DNA from: Astragalus membranaceus
Taxonomy: Eukaryota; Streptophyta; Magnoliopsida; Fabales; Fabaceae
Assembly (NCBI GenBank): GCA_039519185.1
Contig: CM076847.1
Coordinates: forward strand, 20,953,251-21,017,250
Direction: 5' to 3'
Length of the DNA stretch: 64,000 nt
Positions 43,724-56,138 of the stretch are shown here, piece after piece (the first letter of the stretch is position 1; each line of letters opens with the position of its first letter). The translations under genes and the position numbers were made by a program. The notes under the pieces are model-generated. The model ran no database searches, was not told where the DNA came from, and worked only from the letters and a program-made list of their open reading frames with translations.

Positions 43724-45819
43724 TGTAACACCCCGATAAATTCTAACATATAGAATCACCGAAATGCACTAGATGGCATACATCAGAGTAACTTCCTGTT
43801 ATTGAAATATTGAACACAACTAAAACTATCGATAATACATATCAAATGGTTCTCTGAACCTCATAAACTTTCTGAAAAATGCTTAAGTTCCAAGACTTAA
43901 GACTTGTACATAATCCTGGTGTTCAATACTCAAAACATAAAGTAGCGGAAACGATTTTACAACTTAACATCGAAAGTTATACAACCGGAACATAGAAACA
44001 ATAAACGGGGCAAAGATCTAAAACATGAAATTAGGTCTTCAATGACTCCAAGAGTCGCACCAGCTAACCGTCCTTTATCGCCTTTGCTTTCCCCTGTTTC
44101 TCTGTAAAAACCACAAATATGAAGGGTGAGATAAACATTATCTCAGTGAGTCCTATCGAGACCCCTTACTACTCTAGCGGTTCATTATGCTTTGTTTTGA
44201 ACTCGTGGTCCTAAAAGCAACCACGTGGAAATACATTTAGTTCCTGTAACCTTCATGCTCATGGCCCTCCTAAGCAACACATGAAGCATGCAATCTTTGT
44301 TCCATGTTTTTGGGGCTCATGACTTCCCCTCCCCTAGTATGCTAACCTCTTAGGGTCGTCACCCTTTTTCCTCTTGTATTTATTATACATTATCAGTCTG
44401 TGTACCCGCAATGGGCTGTTAGTCATTTCAGTCAAGTACCATGTACCATATCAGTCCAATACAGTGTATAATATCAGTCAAATACCGTGTATTATTATCA
44501 TTCTTGACATATGCACTCTCGCGTTCTCTAAGTGCGGTTTTCCATTTTATTCATAACACACAACTTTCTATCGAACATGTTCAATCTCATACCATTGTTA
44601 CCTTTACATTGTTGTGGAACCTTGGGGAATGGATTAGAAGAGGATTGGAATCATTTGGAATGGATAAAAAGGTACTTTGAAATTGAAGGTCAGAAAGTCT
44701 CACACGACCCGTGCGTGTAGGCGCACGATCCGTGCGTGTTGAAAAATCCAGTTCTTGTCGTATCAGATGGAGGCGCACGACCCGTGCTCAGAGGCACACG
44801 ATCCGTGTGTCTCCATCAGTTTTCCAGAAAATAGGTTTTTCATGAGTAAGTCCATTCCATTCCGATTCCCACTTCCCTTCCGATCGAGACCCAAACTCAA
44901 ACACACATAGAAACAGTATATTATAGCAATGTATATCAGTTCAATACAGCACATCCAAACAACCGATCAAGAGTTTTCATAATTTGAATCACAATCTTTT
45001 CAATAAAACGGTTTTCGAAAAAGCGAAGACTCGGAAACACAAACATATTCCCTAAGCGAGTTATAGAACTCACCTATCGTGATGAAAATCACGCAAATTC
45101 TGAAACACTTGGAGTTCAACGACACCGAATGTGCACGAACTTGCTCCGTAACGGTCCTACTCGTTCTCACGAACTCTACGCCCTTTCCAATTCGAATCCC
45201 AGCAATTTGAGCTACTGACCCTCTTCTCTAATTATTTCAAACAGCAAGGTAATGCCTCCCAAGGTTCTATTCCAGCTCTAAGATGACATGCAACCCACTA
45301 AAAGCACTACAACTCCATTTTTGGCTCTATGAAGCTTTGTGGGTCGAAAATGGTGGCTGAGGCAAGAGGGTGATTCAGCAGTTAATAATGGTATCAATGG
45401 AAAGGTCTTGGAAAGAGGATGAGAATGAGCTAGAATCGACTTACATGCAATGGAGGAATTTGGAAATCTTCAGCTTTCTTTCCTCTTCTCCCCCTCTCTC
45501 GTGTAGCTCCCTCTCTCCACCTCTCAAACCCTCTCTTTTAGATTTTCTGAATTTGTGAAGTGTGGCTGAGTGTGTTTGGCATAAGTTCAGCTGGGGTTCA
45601 TTTAAAGATGGGAAAAGACTAAATCGCCCCTCCCTCCTTCACTCTCACTTAAGCTACTTCTAACTCACAATTATTCTATAATTCACTTATTTAACATAAT
45701 GTACTAATTATGCATAACTACAATTTATTTATTCCAAACCTCCCATAATTAATGTAAGCTAATCAACTTAACCTCTCGCTAATTTAATTAATCTAATTAG
45801 CTAATTAGGGGATGTTACA
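43724..45819 (-). repeat. 3' LTR of chromovirus G2
   Basis: 2,096 bp from TGTAACACCCC to GATGTTACA in plus coordinates. At 44702-44812 it has four copies of CACGAYCCGTG, an imperfect palindrome, with CGTG extensions. Small ORFs occur identically in both LTRs and are not genes. Confidence 0.95.
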
Positions 45820-45835
45820 ATCACCCCAACTTTTA
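45820..45835 (-). other. Polypurine tract of chromovirus G2
   Basis: On the minus strand AAAGTTGGGGTGAT directly precedes the 3' LTR. Confidence 0.7.
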
Positions 45836-45867
45836 AAATTTTGTCCTCAAAATTGACAAAACGTACC

Positions 45868-47838
45868 TTACTCGAACAAATAAGGATATTTCTCCCACAT
45901 GCTCTCCTCTACTTCCCATGTCGCTTCGTCAGGTGACGCACCGTCCCAAAGCACCTTGACAATAGGAATTGACCTCGTTCGGAGCGTTTTCTTGCCACGT
46001 TCGATGATCCTGATTGGAGTAGGTTGATAAGATAAATCTGGTCTGATGTCAATTGCTTCATAACTTAATGGTTGATTCGGATCATGAATATATTTCCTTA
46101 GCTGAGATACATGAAACACATCGTGTAATCTGGACAATTCTGGAGGTAATGCAATGCGATACGCTACCGGCCCAACTCGCTCGACAATCTGGAAAGGTCC
46201 GACATACCGAGGACTGAGCTTTTTCGCTCGCAGAGCAATACCGGTTCCGATGGTTGGAGAAAGCTTCAAAAAGACATGGTCTCCTTCTTTGAATTCTAAC
46301 GGCCTTCTTCTCTTATCCGCATAACTCTTTTGCCGACTCTGCGCGACTTTCATCTTTTCTCTTATCTGACGGATCTTCTCTGTAGTCTCACGGACCAATT
46401 CCGGTCCTAATATTCTCTGCTCACCTACATCCCACCAACACAATGGTGTTCTGCACTTCCTTCCATACAATGCTTCATATGGGGCCATTCCGATGCTAGA
46501 ATGGTAACTGTTGTTGTATGAGAATTCTACCAATGGAAGATGATCCTCCCATCTGCCTCCACTATCAAGTACACAAGCTCTCAACATATCCTCCAATGTC
46601 TGGATTGTCCTCTCAGTCTGCCCGTATGTCTGAGGATGGTAAGCGGTGCTAACACACACCTTTGTTCCCAACACCATATTTAATGCTCTCCAAAATCGGG
46701 ATGTAAACTTGGGATCTCGATCACAGATGATACTTGTAGGGATTCCATGCAACTTCACAATATTCTTGAGGTATTCATCTGCTAACCTAGCAACCTTGTG
46801 AGTCGAACGCACTGGAATAAAATGAGCGGACTTGGTCAGGCGATCCACCACTACCCAAATAGAATCATTTCCGGTTTGGGACCGTGGCAATCCCATGACA
46901 AAATCCATAGATATGCTTTCCCATTTCCATTCAGGTACATTCAACGGTTGTAACTGGCCACCTGGCTTCTGGTGCTCTATCTTAACCTTTTGACAAGTCA
47001 AGCATCGAGACACGAACTCTGCAATATTCACTTTCATACCCGGCCACCAGTACAATTGCTTTAAATCTCGATACATCTTGGTAGACCCAGGATGTATTGA
47101 GAACTGACTCTTTTGAGCCTCCTCTAAGACCTGCCTCTTTACATTCTCATCATTCGGCACACAAATTCTACCATCAAAGCAAATTACACCATCACCGTCT
47201 TCGGTGTAGTTCGGCAATCTCTTCCGCGCTTGTAGTTCCACATCATCTTCTTGGGTTGAGCGAATTAGATCTCTCAAGGGACTTGAAATCCGAATGTGAC
47301 TCAACACCAACCTGCTCCTTCTTGACTTCAGTCTCAAATTGAGGTCTCTAAACGATTCCAACAAAGACATCTCGTGCATCATCAACTCTGCAGTATGGAT
47401 AGACTTTCTGCTCAAAGCATCGGCCACAACATTAGCCTTACCAGGATGGTACTTCAATTCAAAATCATAATCCTTCAGGAATTCTACCCATCTCCTCTTT
47501 CTGTTGTTCAGCTCCTTTTGGTCAAACAGATACTTGAGGCTCTTGTGGTCACTAAAGACTTCGAAACGAGACCCATACAGGTAATGTCTCCAAATCTTTA
47601 GGGCAAACACGATCGCCGCCAACTCTAAATCATGAGTCGGGTAATTCTCTTCATGCGGCTTCAACTGCCTGGAGGCATAGGCAACTACTTGTTGATTCTG
47701 CATCAGGACACATCCCAAACCCTTACCCGAGGCGTCGCAGTAGATTTGGAATCCTACTGACGGATCTGGAAGAATCAGGATGGGTGCAGAAGTCAAACGA
47801 CTCTTCAATTCCACGAAACAATTTTCACAGTCTGAGTC
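45868..47838 (-). pseudogene. G2 pol, part 2: RNase H, integrase, chromodomain
   Basis: Same frame as part 1, beginning just after its premature stop. It contains RNase H (IYCDASGKGLGCVL, YPTHDLELAAIVFALKIW, SDHKSLKYLF), an integrase HHCC finger (HPGSTKMYRDLKQLYWWPGM, CLTCQKVK), catalytic residues in SMDFVMGLP, ICDRDPKFTS and a TERTIQTLEDML stretch, and a chromodomain-like end (IVKVLWDGASPDEATWEVEE). One conserved position is altered: HPQTYGQTER instead of TDGQ. Without readthrough this part is not translated. It lacks its own ATG start. Confidence 0.92.
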
Positions 47839-50235
47839 TCAAACAAACGGTTGACCCTTGCGAGTTAACCGAGTGAGTGGAAGAACCAGCTGGGAAAATC
47901 CTTGAATGAATCTTCGATAATACCCGGCTAATCCCAAGAAACTTCTTACCTCAGTAACTGTAGACGGCTGCTCCCGGTCTACCACCGCTTCGATCTTACT
48001 GGGATCCACTGCAACACCAGTCCTAGATATCACATGGCCCAGAAACTTAACTTCGGGCATCCAAAAGTCACATTTGGACGGCTTAGCATACAACTTCTTC
48101 TCTCGGAGTACGTTCAGAACAATTCGGAGATGTTGCACATGCTCCTCAATCGTCTTAGAGAACACCAAGATATCATCAATGAACACTTCCACAAACTGAT
48201 CCAGATAGGGATTAAAAATCCTATTCATATAATCCATGAATACGGCTGGAGCATTGGTCAAACCGAAGGGCATCACTACAAATTCATAGTGTCCATATCT
48301 CGTACGGAAAGCGGTCTTCGGGACGTCCAAAGCTCGAACCCTGATTTGGTGATAGCCAGACCTCAAATCAATCTTCGAAAATACGGAAGCTCCCCTCAAC
48401 TGATCCAGCAAATCATCAATTCTCGGCAGAGGGTACTTATTCTTGATAGTCACCTTATTCAACTGACGATAATCAATACACAATCTCATACTTCCGTCCT
48501 TCTTCTTGACGAGCAACACTGGAGCACCCCATGGTGAGGCACTCGGCCGGATGAACCGCTTGGAAATTAGCTCTTCTAGTTGAACTTTCAATTCCCTCAA
48601 CTCTAACGGCGACATTCTATACGGGGCTATAGAAATAGGTCCAGTGCCCGGAACCAACTCTATAGAGAATTCCACCTCACGATCCGGAGGAAACGAAGGA
48701 ACTTCATCGGGAAACACATCAATTAATTCATTAACAACTTGCACAGAAGATAAATCCTGACCTGTCTCAGTGGATGCAGACAGCATCATGACGTAAGCTT
48801 CCGCGCCTTGGAACAGATAATTACTGGCCGAAGTGAAAGAAATAACAGCTTCAGAATTGGGCGGTTGTAGCTCTACTGATTCGGAAGTGAAACCGATAGT
48901 TCGATGGAAGCAATTTATAGTTACATGGTTGGCCGTCATCCAACTCATTCCTAGGACGACATCCATGCCCTTCATTGGTAAACAAATGAAGTCTACCACG
49001 AAATTTCTGTCTCCAATGGATAGAAGACAGTTTTCACATATCGCTTGGGTCTGAACACTACCCTCAGCAGCGGTCTTAATGGAGATTGGTTGAGGCAAAG
49101 GAGTTAAAGCCAATCCCAACCGTTCGGCACAAACTTGAGATATAAAACAATGGGTCGCACCCGAATCATATAAAATACTAACGGAGTTATTAAAAAGAGA
49201 TCCCATACCCCTTAGTAGATTATCTGACGGTGTGACCTTCTGGGCGTCCAAGGTGTAAACTCTCCCATGAGTTGTAGTAGCAGCAGGGTTACTTCCTTGA
49301 CTCTTCTCCTTCTCTGGGCAGTCCCGTGCAAAATGACCGTCTTTCTTGCAGAAATAACACTGATTGGATCCCATCTGGCATTTACCCTGATGGTACTTTC
49401 CACAGTTGGAACATGTACTGAACCTTGAGGAGTTCGATGACTGAACCTGTTTCCCTTTGTTGGAGTTGTGCCTGGGACCTGTCTGATGGTTGGATGATCC
49501 AACATTCTTCTTATTCTGATGGAATACTTTCCTGCTTGCATATAACCTCTTCAAGTCACTCTCAGTTATGTGTGCTTGTTGAACCATGGCAGCATAGTTA
49601 GTATAAGCAAAAGAACTCAAACTCTGAGCAATGTCTTCCCTTAGCCCATACTTGAACCTTTCGGTTTTCCACTTGTCATTGGGAGCATACCCGGCCAAAC
49701 CGAAGAAATGATATAACTCTTCAAACTTAGCCGCGTAGTGACCCACAGTTGAGCTTCCTTGAGTGAGAGTCAGAAATTCGTTCTCCTTGTCGAACCTCAT
49801 GGCTGTCGGAAAGAACTGCTCCAAAAATACCTGCTTGAAATGTTCCCAAGTCTGGGGAGTATCCATAGTTACCATCATGGCTTTGGTATTAGTCCACCAG
49901 TTGTTAGCTTCACCTTTCAACATATGTGTTGCCAATCTCAGCTTGTCATCATCAGTGACTTGCATAGCTACGAAAATCTTCTCTATATCATCTAGCCAAT
50001 GCTGGGCTTCCATGACATCCGGTCCTCCTCTGAACTCGGACGGCTTCATTTTCAGGAATTCAGAGAAAACCCTCCTTGGGTCAACTTGAGGCTCAGGGAC
50101 TTGCTGAGGCTGAGCTTGGGCATTCTGCTGCATCTGCAACATGTCTTCCATCATCTTATGCTGCCTCTCGATCACGTTCTGCATCCACGCAGAAAGCGGA
50201 TCAATCGGTGGGTTATTCCTCGATCCTCCTGCCAT
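47839..50235 (-). pseudogene. G2 gag-protease-RT, ending at a premature TGA
   Basis: The ATG at 50235 (MAGGSRNNPPIDPLSAW) is chosen because the upstream extension is leader sequence next to the PBS. Domains in order: retrotransposon gag (FRGGPDVMEAQHWLDDIEKI), zinc knuckle (CYFCKKDGHFARDC), protease (SILYDSGATHCFIS), RT with YPLPRIDDLLDQL and the catalytic FIDDILVFSK, then LGLAGYYRRFI. The frame stops with GQPFV at TGA 47839-47841, where the related element has TGG (Trp, in FVWD). This is the only lesion seen in about 4.3 kb, so one base change separates it from a full polyprotein. Confidence 0.93.
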
Positions 50236-50366
50236 AATTCTGCAAATGATACACCAAGTATTAAGTTGATCAGTCTCAATGTCTCTTAGTATCACAAGAA
50301 GCAAGATAGCAGAATTACTCGAGGGACAAAACCACCCTAACTGTCTAAGCCCGACTAGGTCGAACT

Positions 50367-50378
50367 GCTCTGATACCA
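50367..50378 (-). other. Primer-binding site of chromovirus G2
   Basis: On the minus strand TGGTATCAGAGC, a perfect initiator tRNA-Met PBS, three bases after the 5' LTR. Confidence 0.92.
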
Positions 50379-50381
50379 TAA

Positions 50382-52475
50382 TGTAACACCCCGATAAATT
50401 CTAACATATAGAATCACCGAAATGCACTAGATGGCATACATCAGAGTAACTTCCTGTTATTGAAATATTGAACACAACTAAAACTATCGATAATACATAT
50501 CAAATGGTTCTCTGAACCTCATAAACTTTCTGAAAAATGCTTAAGTTCCAAGACTTAAGACTTGTACATAATCCTGGTGTTCAATACTCAAAACATAAAG
50601 TAGCGGAAACGATTTTACAACTTAACATCGAAAGTTATACAATCGGAACATAGAAACAATAAACGGGGCAAAGATCTAAAACATGAAATTAGGTCTTCAA
50701 TGACTCCAAGAGTCGCACCAGCTAACCGTGCTTTATCGCCTTTGCTTTCCCCTGTTTCTCTGAAAAACCACAAATATGAAGGGTGAGATAAACATTATCT
50801 CAGTGAGTCCTATCGAGACCCCTTACTACTCTAGCGGTTCATTATGCTTTGTTTTGAACTCGTGGTCCTAAAAGCAACCACGTGGAAATACATTTAGTTC
50901 CTGTAACCTTCATGCTCATGGCCCTCCTAAGCGACACATGAAGCATGCAATCTTTGTTCCATGTTTTTGGGGCTCATGACTTCCCCTCCCCTAGTATGCT
51001 AACCTCTTAGGGTCGTCACCCTTTTTCCTCTTGTATTTATTATACATTATCAGTCTGTGTACCCGCAATGGGCTGTTAGTCATTTCAGTCAAGTACCATG
51101 TACCATATCAGTCCAATACAGTGTATAATATCAGTCAAATACCGTGTATTATTATCATTCTTGACATATGCACTCTCGCGTTCTCTAAGTGCGGTTTTCC
51201 ATTTTATTCATAACACACAACTTTCTATCGAACATGTTCAATCTCATACCATTGTTACCTTTACATTGTTGTGGAACCTTGGGGAATGGATTAGAAGAGG
51301 ATTGGAATCATTTGGAATGGATAAAAAGGTACTTTGAAATTGAAGGTCAGAAAGTCTCACACGACCCGTGCGTGTAGGCGCACGATCCGTGCGTGTTGAA
51401 AAATCCAGTTCTTGTCGTATCAGATGGAGGCGCACGACCCGTGCTCAGAGGCACACGATCCGTGTGTCTCCATCAGTTTTCCAGAAAATAGGTTTTTCAT
51501 GAGTAAGTCCATTCCATTCCGATTCCCACTTCCCTTCCGATCGAGACCCAAACTCAAACACACATAGAAACAGTATATTATAGCAATGTATATCAGTTCA
51601 ATACAGCACATCCAAACAACCGATCAAGAGTTTTCATAATTTGAATCACAATCTTTTCAATAAAACGGTTTTCGAAAAGCGAAGACTCGGAAACACAAAC
51701 ATATTCCCTAAGCGAGTTATAGAACTCACCTATCGTGATGAAAATCACGCAAATTCTGAAACACTTGGAGTTCAACGACACCGAATGTGCACGAACTTGC
51801 TCCGTAACGGTCCTACTCGTTCTCACGAACTCTACGCCCTTTCCAATTCGAATCCCAGCAATTTGAGCTACTGACCCTCTTCTCTAATTATTTCAAACAG
51901 CAAGGTAATGCCTCCCAAGGTTCTATTCCAGCTCTAAGATGACATGCAACCCACTAAAAGCACTACAACTCCATTTTTGGCTCTATGAAGCTTTGTGGGT
52001 CGAAAATGGTGGATGAGGCAAGAGGGTGATTCAGCAGTTAATAATGGTATCAATGGAAAGGTATTGGAAAGAGGATGAGAATGAGCTAGAATCGACTTAC
52101 ATGCAATGGAGGAATTTGGAAATCTTCAACTTTCTTTCCTCTTCTCCCCCTCTCTCGTGTAGCTCCCTCTCTCCACCTCTCAAACCCTCTCTTTTAGATT
52201 TTCTGAATTTGTGAAGTGTGGCTGAGTGTGTTTGGCATAAGTTCAGCTGGGGTTCATTTAAAGATGGGAAAAGACTAAATCGCCCCTCCCTCCTTCACTC
52301 TCACTTAAGCTACTTCTAACTCACAATTATTCTATAATTCACTTATTTAACATAATGTACTAATTATGCATAACTACAATTTATTTATTCCAAACCTCGC
52401 ATAATTAATGTAAGCTAATCAACTTAACCTCTCGCTAATTTAATTAATCTAATTAGCTAATTACGGGATGTTACA
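50382..52475 (-). repeat. 5' LTR of chromovirus G2
   Basis: 2,094 bp, almost identical to the 3' LTR. Differences seen include GAAAAAGCG/GAAAAGCG, CTAACCGTCC/CTAACCGTGC and CTCCCATAA/CTCGCATAA. It also carries the four CACGAYCCGTG palindromes (about 51359-51470). Confidence 0.95.
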
Positions 52476-52481
52476 CCTGTC

Positions 52482-53426
52482 ATGTTGATGGTCACCACAA
52501 ATGATGAGGGAGTGGTGATTTATTGGTGGTACATGGACACAGGGTGTTCAAATCATATAACTGGTAATATTGAATGGTTGATTAATTTCAACTCCAGCAG
52601 GAAGACAAGAATCAGGTGTGCAGATGATGAGTATCTCACTGTTGAAGGCATGGGTGATGTGCTGGTAAAAATGAATGATGGCAGATCTGTCTTGATTGAG
52701 GAGGTGTGGTATGTGCCTGGAATGAAGAGCAATCTCATGACTGTAGGGCAGTTACTGGAGAAGGGATACTCTGTGACTATGGAGGACAACTTACTCATGT
52801 TGTATGACAGTGAGAAGAGGCTGATTATACAGTCAATACTGGGAAAGAACAGGACATTCAAAGTAGACATTAAGGCAGCTGAAACACACTGTCTTAGTGC
52901 AGTCAGTGACAGTGATAGTGCCCTGTGGCACAAGAGATATGGACACCTAAACTATAGAAGTTTAGGTCACCTCAAGTCCAAGAATCTAGTGCTTCGTGTT
53001 CCTGCTATCACAAGCAGTGACAAGGCTTGTGGTGTGTGTATGAGAAGCAAGCAATCTAGACTTCCATTCACATCAGAATTGCCACCAGGAGCAACACATG
53101 CTTTAGGTGTTGTATATTCTGATGTGTGTGGTCCTGTTGAGGTTCCTACTTTGGGTGGGAACAAGTATTTTGTGTCCTTTGTAGATGAGCATACAAGAAT
53201 GATCTGGGTGTACTTGATCAAGGCAACGAGTGATGTGTTTGATCAATTTAGAATGTTCAAGGTATATGTTGAGAAGCATAGTGGTTGCAACTTGAAGATA
53301 CTTAGAACTGATGGTGGTGGGGAATACAACTCAACTGAGTTCAAGAAGTATTGTGATGACACCATACACTCCTCAACACAATGGCGTTGTAGAGAGGAGA
53401 AACGGTTCAATAATGGAGATGGCTAG
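52482..53426 (+). pseudogene. Protease and integrase core of copia C2, frameshifted
   Basis: Continues the gag frame beyond the G2 insertion. It shows the protease site (YMDTGCSNHITG), a pre-integrase domain (ALWHKRYGHLNYRSLGHL) with CGVCMRSKQ, and the integrase core (VYSDVCGPVEV, FVDEHTRMIWVYLIK, ILRTDGGGEYNS). The frame is lost at about 53375 where DDTIHSSTQWRC replaces the expected PYTPQHNGVVERR of the next frame. Confidence 0.92.
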
Positions 53427-55593
53427 TTATATGTTGAAGGAAATGAGCTTGCTAAACTACCTATGGGGTGAAGCTGTGTCAACAGCAACTTACATTCTCA
53501 ACAGGTGTCCAACTAGAAGGCTCAAAGACATGGTTCCACTTGAAGTTTTGTCTGGTAAGAAACCTAGTGCAGGGCACTTGAAAGTGTTTGGATCACTGTG
53601 CTACAAACACATTCTTGATGCTCGCAGAAAGAAGCTAGATGACAAAAATTGTCCCATGGTGCTGATAGGTTACCACTCCACAGGTGCCTATAAGCTGTAC
53701 AATCCAGAAACCAAGAAAGCTGAGTACAGTAGAGATGTGATTGTGAAAGAGAATGAGAAGTGGAACTGGGAAAAAGGAGGAGCAGATGCTTATAAAATTG
53801 AGGCTGTTCTAGTTGATACCAGTAGTGAAAATGAGAACTTGACAGAGCAAGATATTGAGCATGAGGCTGCTGATATTGGAGAACCTCCACAGCATGGTGA
53901 GAGTGACCATAAAACTGATTCGGATGATGAGCCAGTAGTGCAGGCCAGACCACAGAGGCAGAGAGTTCCTCCAAACAGGTTTGCTGATTATGATTTAATT
54001 CCTGATAATGCAGTAGATAGTGATGGTGAATTGGTTCAAATTGCTTTACTAGCTGATGTAGAGCCAATTAGTTATGTTGATGCCTTGAAAGAAAATGTGT
54101 GGAGAGCTGCTATGCAAGAAGAGATAGACTCCTTTGAAAGAAATAAAACCTGGAAATTGACTGTGCTTCCAGAAAATAAGAGAGCCATTGGTGTCAAATG
54201 GGTATTCAAAGTAGAATTGAAACCAGATGGTACTGTGGCAAAGCATAAAGCAAGATTGGTAGCAAGAGGGTTTCTCCAAAAGCCTGGTCTTGACTACTTT
54301 GAGGTGTTTGCCCCAGTTGTTAGGCATGAAACAATTAGGATGGTGATTGCACTGGCTAGCAATAAGGGATGGAATTTGTATCATTTAGATGTGAAGTCAG
54401 CCTTCCTCAATGGTCTTCTAGAGGAAGAAGTATATGTGCTACAACCACCTGGCTATGAAGTGAAAGGTGAGGAACACATGGTGTATAGATTGCATAAAGC
54501 CTTATATGGGCTCAAGCAAGCTCCAAGAGCTTGGAATAAGAAAATTGACTCCTATTTTGTGAAACTTGGCTTTAAGAAGTGTTTGGTGGAGCATGGGATC
54601 TATGTGAAAGGTTCTGAAAATGGTGAGAAGACACTGGTTTGTCTTTATGTGGACGTAATGCTAATCACAGACAGCAATGCTACTGAGATAAGCAAGTTTA
54701 AGAAGCTGTTGATGACTACTTTTGAGATAACAGACCTTGGAAGGGTGAATTACTTCCTTGGAATGGAATTCATGTATGAGACTAGAGGTATTATACTGCA
54801 TCAAGCTAAGTATGCAAGTGAGATTTTGAAGAGTTTTGAACTGATGCACTGTAAGTTTGCTGTGACACCAGCAGAGGCAAACCCGAAGCTTGAAGCAGAT
54901 CTTGAGGGTGAAGATGTTGATCCTACATTGTTTAAACAATTGATAAGATGCCTGAGGTATTTGTGCAATACCAGGCCTGATATTTGCTACTCAGTAGGTG
55001 CTGTGAGTAGATTCATGAACAAGCCAAAAATGAGTCACTTCCTTGCTGCCACAAGGATACTGAAATACATTAAAGGGACTATCAGAAATGGTGTTCTGTT
55101 TCCTGTAGCAGGACAGCAACATAAGGGTGAATTACTGGGGTACTCAGATGCGGATTGGTGTGGAGATAATGTGGATAGAAGATCCACAACAGGGTACATG
55201 TTCATATGGAATGGTGCTCCAATTTCATGGTGCTCAAAGAAACAACAAGTTGTTGCTTTATCATCTTGTGAATCTGAGTATATTGCAGGTGCTGTGACAG
55301 CTTGCCAAGCTGTATGGCTGAGATCTTTAATGAGTGAGGTTAAGATTTTTGAAGAGAAACCAGTGAAGTTGCTGATTGACAATAAATCAGCAATTAGTCT
55401 TGCTAAAAATCCTGTTCTTCATGGTCGTAGCAAGCATATTAAGTATCACTTTCTAAGGGAGCAAGTGGAGAAAGGCACCATTGAAGTTTGCCATTGCAGC
55501 ACTCAGCTGCAAGCAGCTGATATACTAACAAAGAGCTTGAAGATAGATCAGTTTCTGAAGCTGAAGTGTGATCTTGGAATGGTTATGTTTTAG
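53311..55593 (+). pseudogene. Copia C2 integrase end, RT and RNase H, 760 codons
   Basis: From PYTPQHNGVVERRNGSIMEM the frame is open to the end of pol. It includes the integrase C-terminal part (LKVFGSLCYKHI), RT (WVFKVELKPDGTVAKHKARL, HLDVKSAFLNGLLEEEVYV, ALYGLKQAPRAW) and RNase H (YSDADWCGDNVDRRSTTG, SSCESEYIA, DNKSAISLAKNP, ADILTKSL). The RT active site, normally YVDD, reads YVDV at about codons 446-449, so one catalytic Asp is lost. Its start is not an ATG; it is the 3' half of a broken polyprotein. Confidence 0.92.
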
Positions 55594-55600
55594 TAACATG

Positions 55601-55613
55601 AGTTAAGGGGTGG
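55601..55613 (+). other. Polypurine tract of copia C2
   Basis: AGTTAAGGGGTGG directly precedes the 3' LTR. Confidence 0.75.
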
Positions 55614-55859
55614 TGTTATCTTATAACTCATGTTGAGATTTACTAGTTACTTTTACCATTTACCATTTACATTTGTGTTAGAGTTAATTTCATTAATTTG
55701 TCATTTGGGTCAATACACCGTAACAAAAATACTGCTTCAGCAATAACACAATTTCTGTTTTCTCAGTTTTTAGCCTATCTTCTTCTTCATTCTGTGTTGC
55801 TGCGCAAAGGTTTCTTCTCTGTGAGTGTGAGCATGAGTGATGCTCAGATTACCACAACA
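55614..55859 (+). repeat. 3' LTR of copia C2
   Basis: 246 bp with the same ends as the 5' LTR but an internal deletion of about 40 bp. It is followed by the TSD AACTC. Confidence 0.92.
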
Positions 55860-55864
55860 AACTC

Positions 55865-56138
55865 TGATGGGACTCTGGAGTGACCAAGCTGAGGCCCTAT
55901 GTTCAGTACACAGAGCAATAATCACACACTTGAAACTTGCAATTATCTCTGTTTGAAAATAGCTAGATACCACAGTCGAGGAAATGAATCTAAACTGAAA
56001 GAAGTATGAATGAATGAAACTACAACGGAACGCCAGGAGAAGTGCATGTAGTCAACAGGAGAAAGCGGAGAATTAACTGTAGCAACGCGAGAAGAATGGT
56101 CAGGAAAACTGTGGAAAGGAAGAGACAACGAGATAGTA
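55865..56138. other. Leader-like stretch before the LINE ORF1 remnant
   Basis: No coding signal is convincing. Its position between the copia C2 insertion and the RRM-coding sequence suggests a decayed LINE 5' part. Confidence 0.35.

Larger units (their letters stand above)
43724..52475 (-). mobile_element. Chromovirus G2, nearly intact, TSD CCTGT
   Basis: 8,752 bp with perfect 5-bp TSDs (43719-43723 and 52476-52480), two LTRs of about 2.1 kb, PBS, one gag-pol frame and PPT, all on the minus strand. The LTRs differ at only about ten sites by eye. One nonsense codon interrupts pol. By domain order and LTR size it resembles Tekay/Del chromoviruses. Confidence 0.96.
42287..55859 (+). mobile_element. 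Ty1-copia element C2, split by chromovirus G2, TSD AACTC
   Basis: Flanked by AACTC at 42282-42286 and 55860-55864. LTRs, PBS, gag, protease, integrase, RT, RNase H and PPT are present in order, interrupted at 43719-43723 by G2. Removing G2 and one TSD copy restores a continuous frame (EEPVMLMV), so G2 inserted later. Stop codons and frameshifts in gag and integrase and a mutated RT site show that C2 is dead. Confidence 0.95.

Noticed and set aside
44374..45558. Small ORFs in the G2 LTRs (also 51031-52214)
   Set aside because: They occur identically in both LTRs, are under 80 codons and overlap each other.
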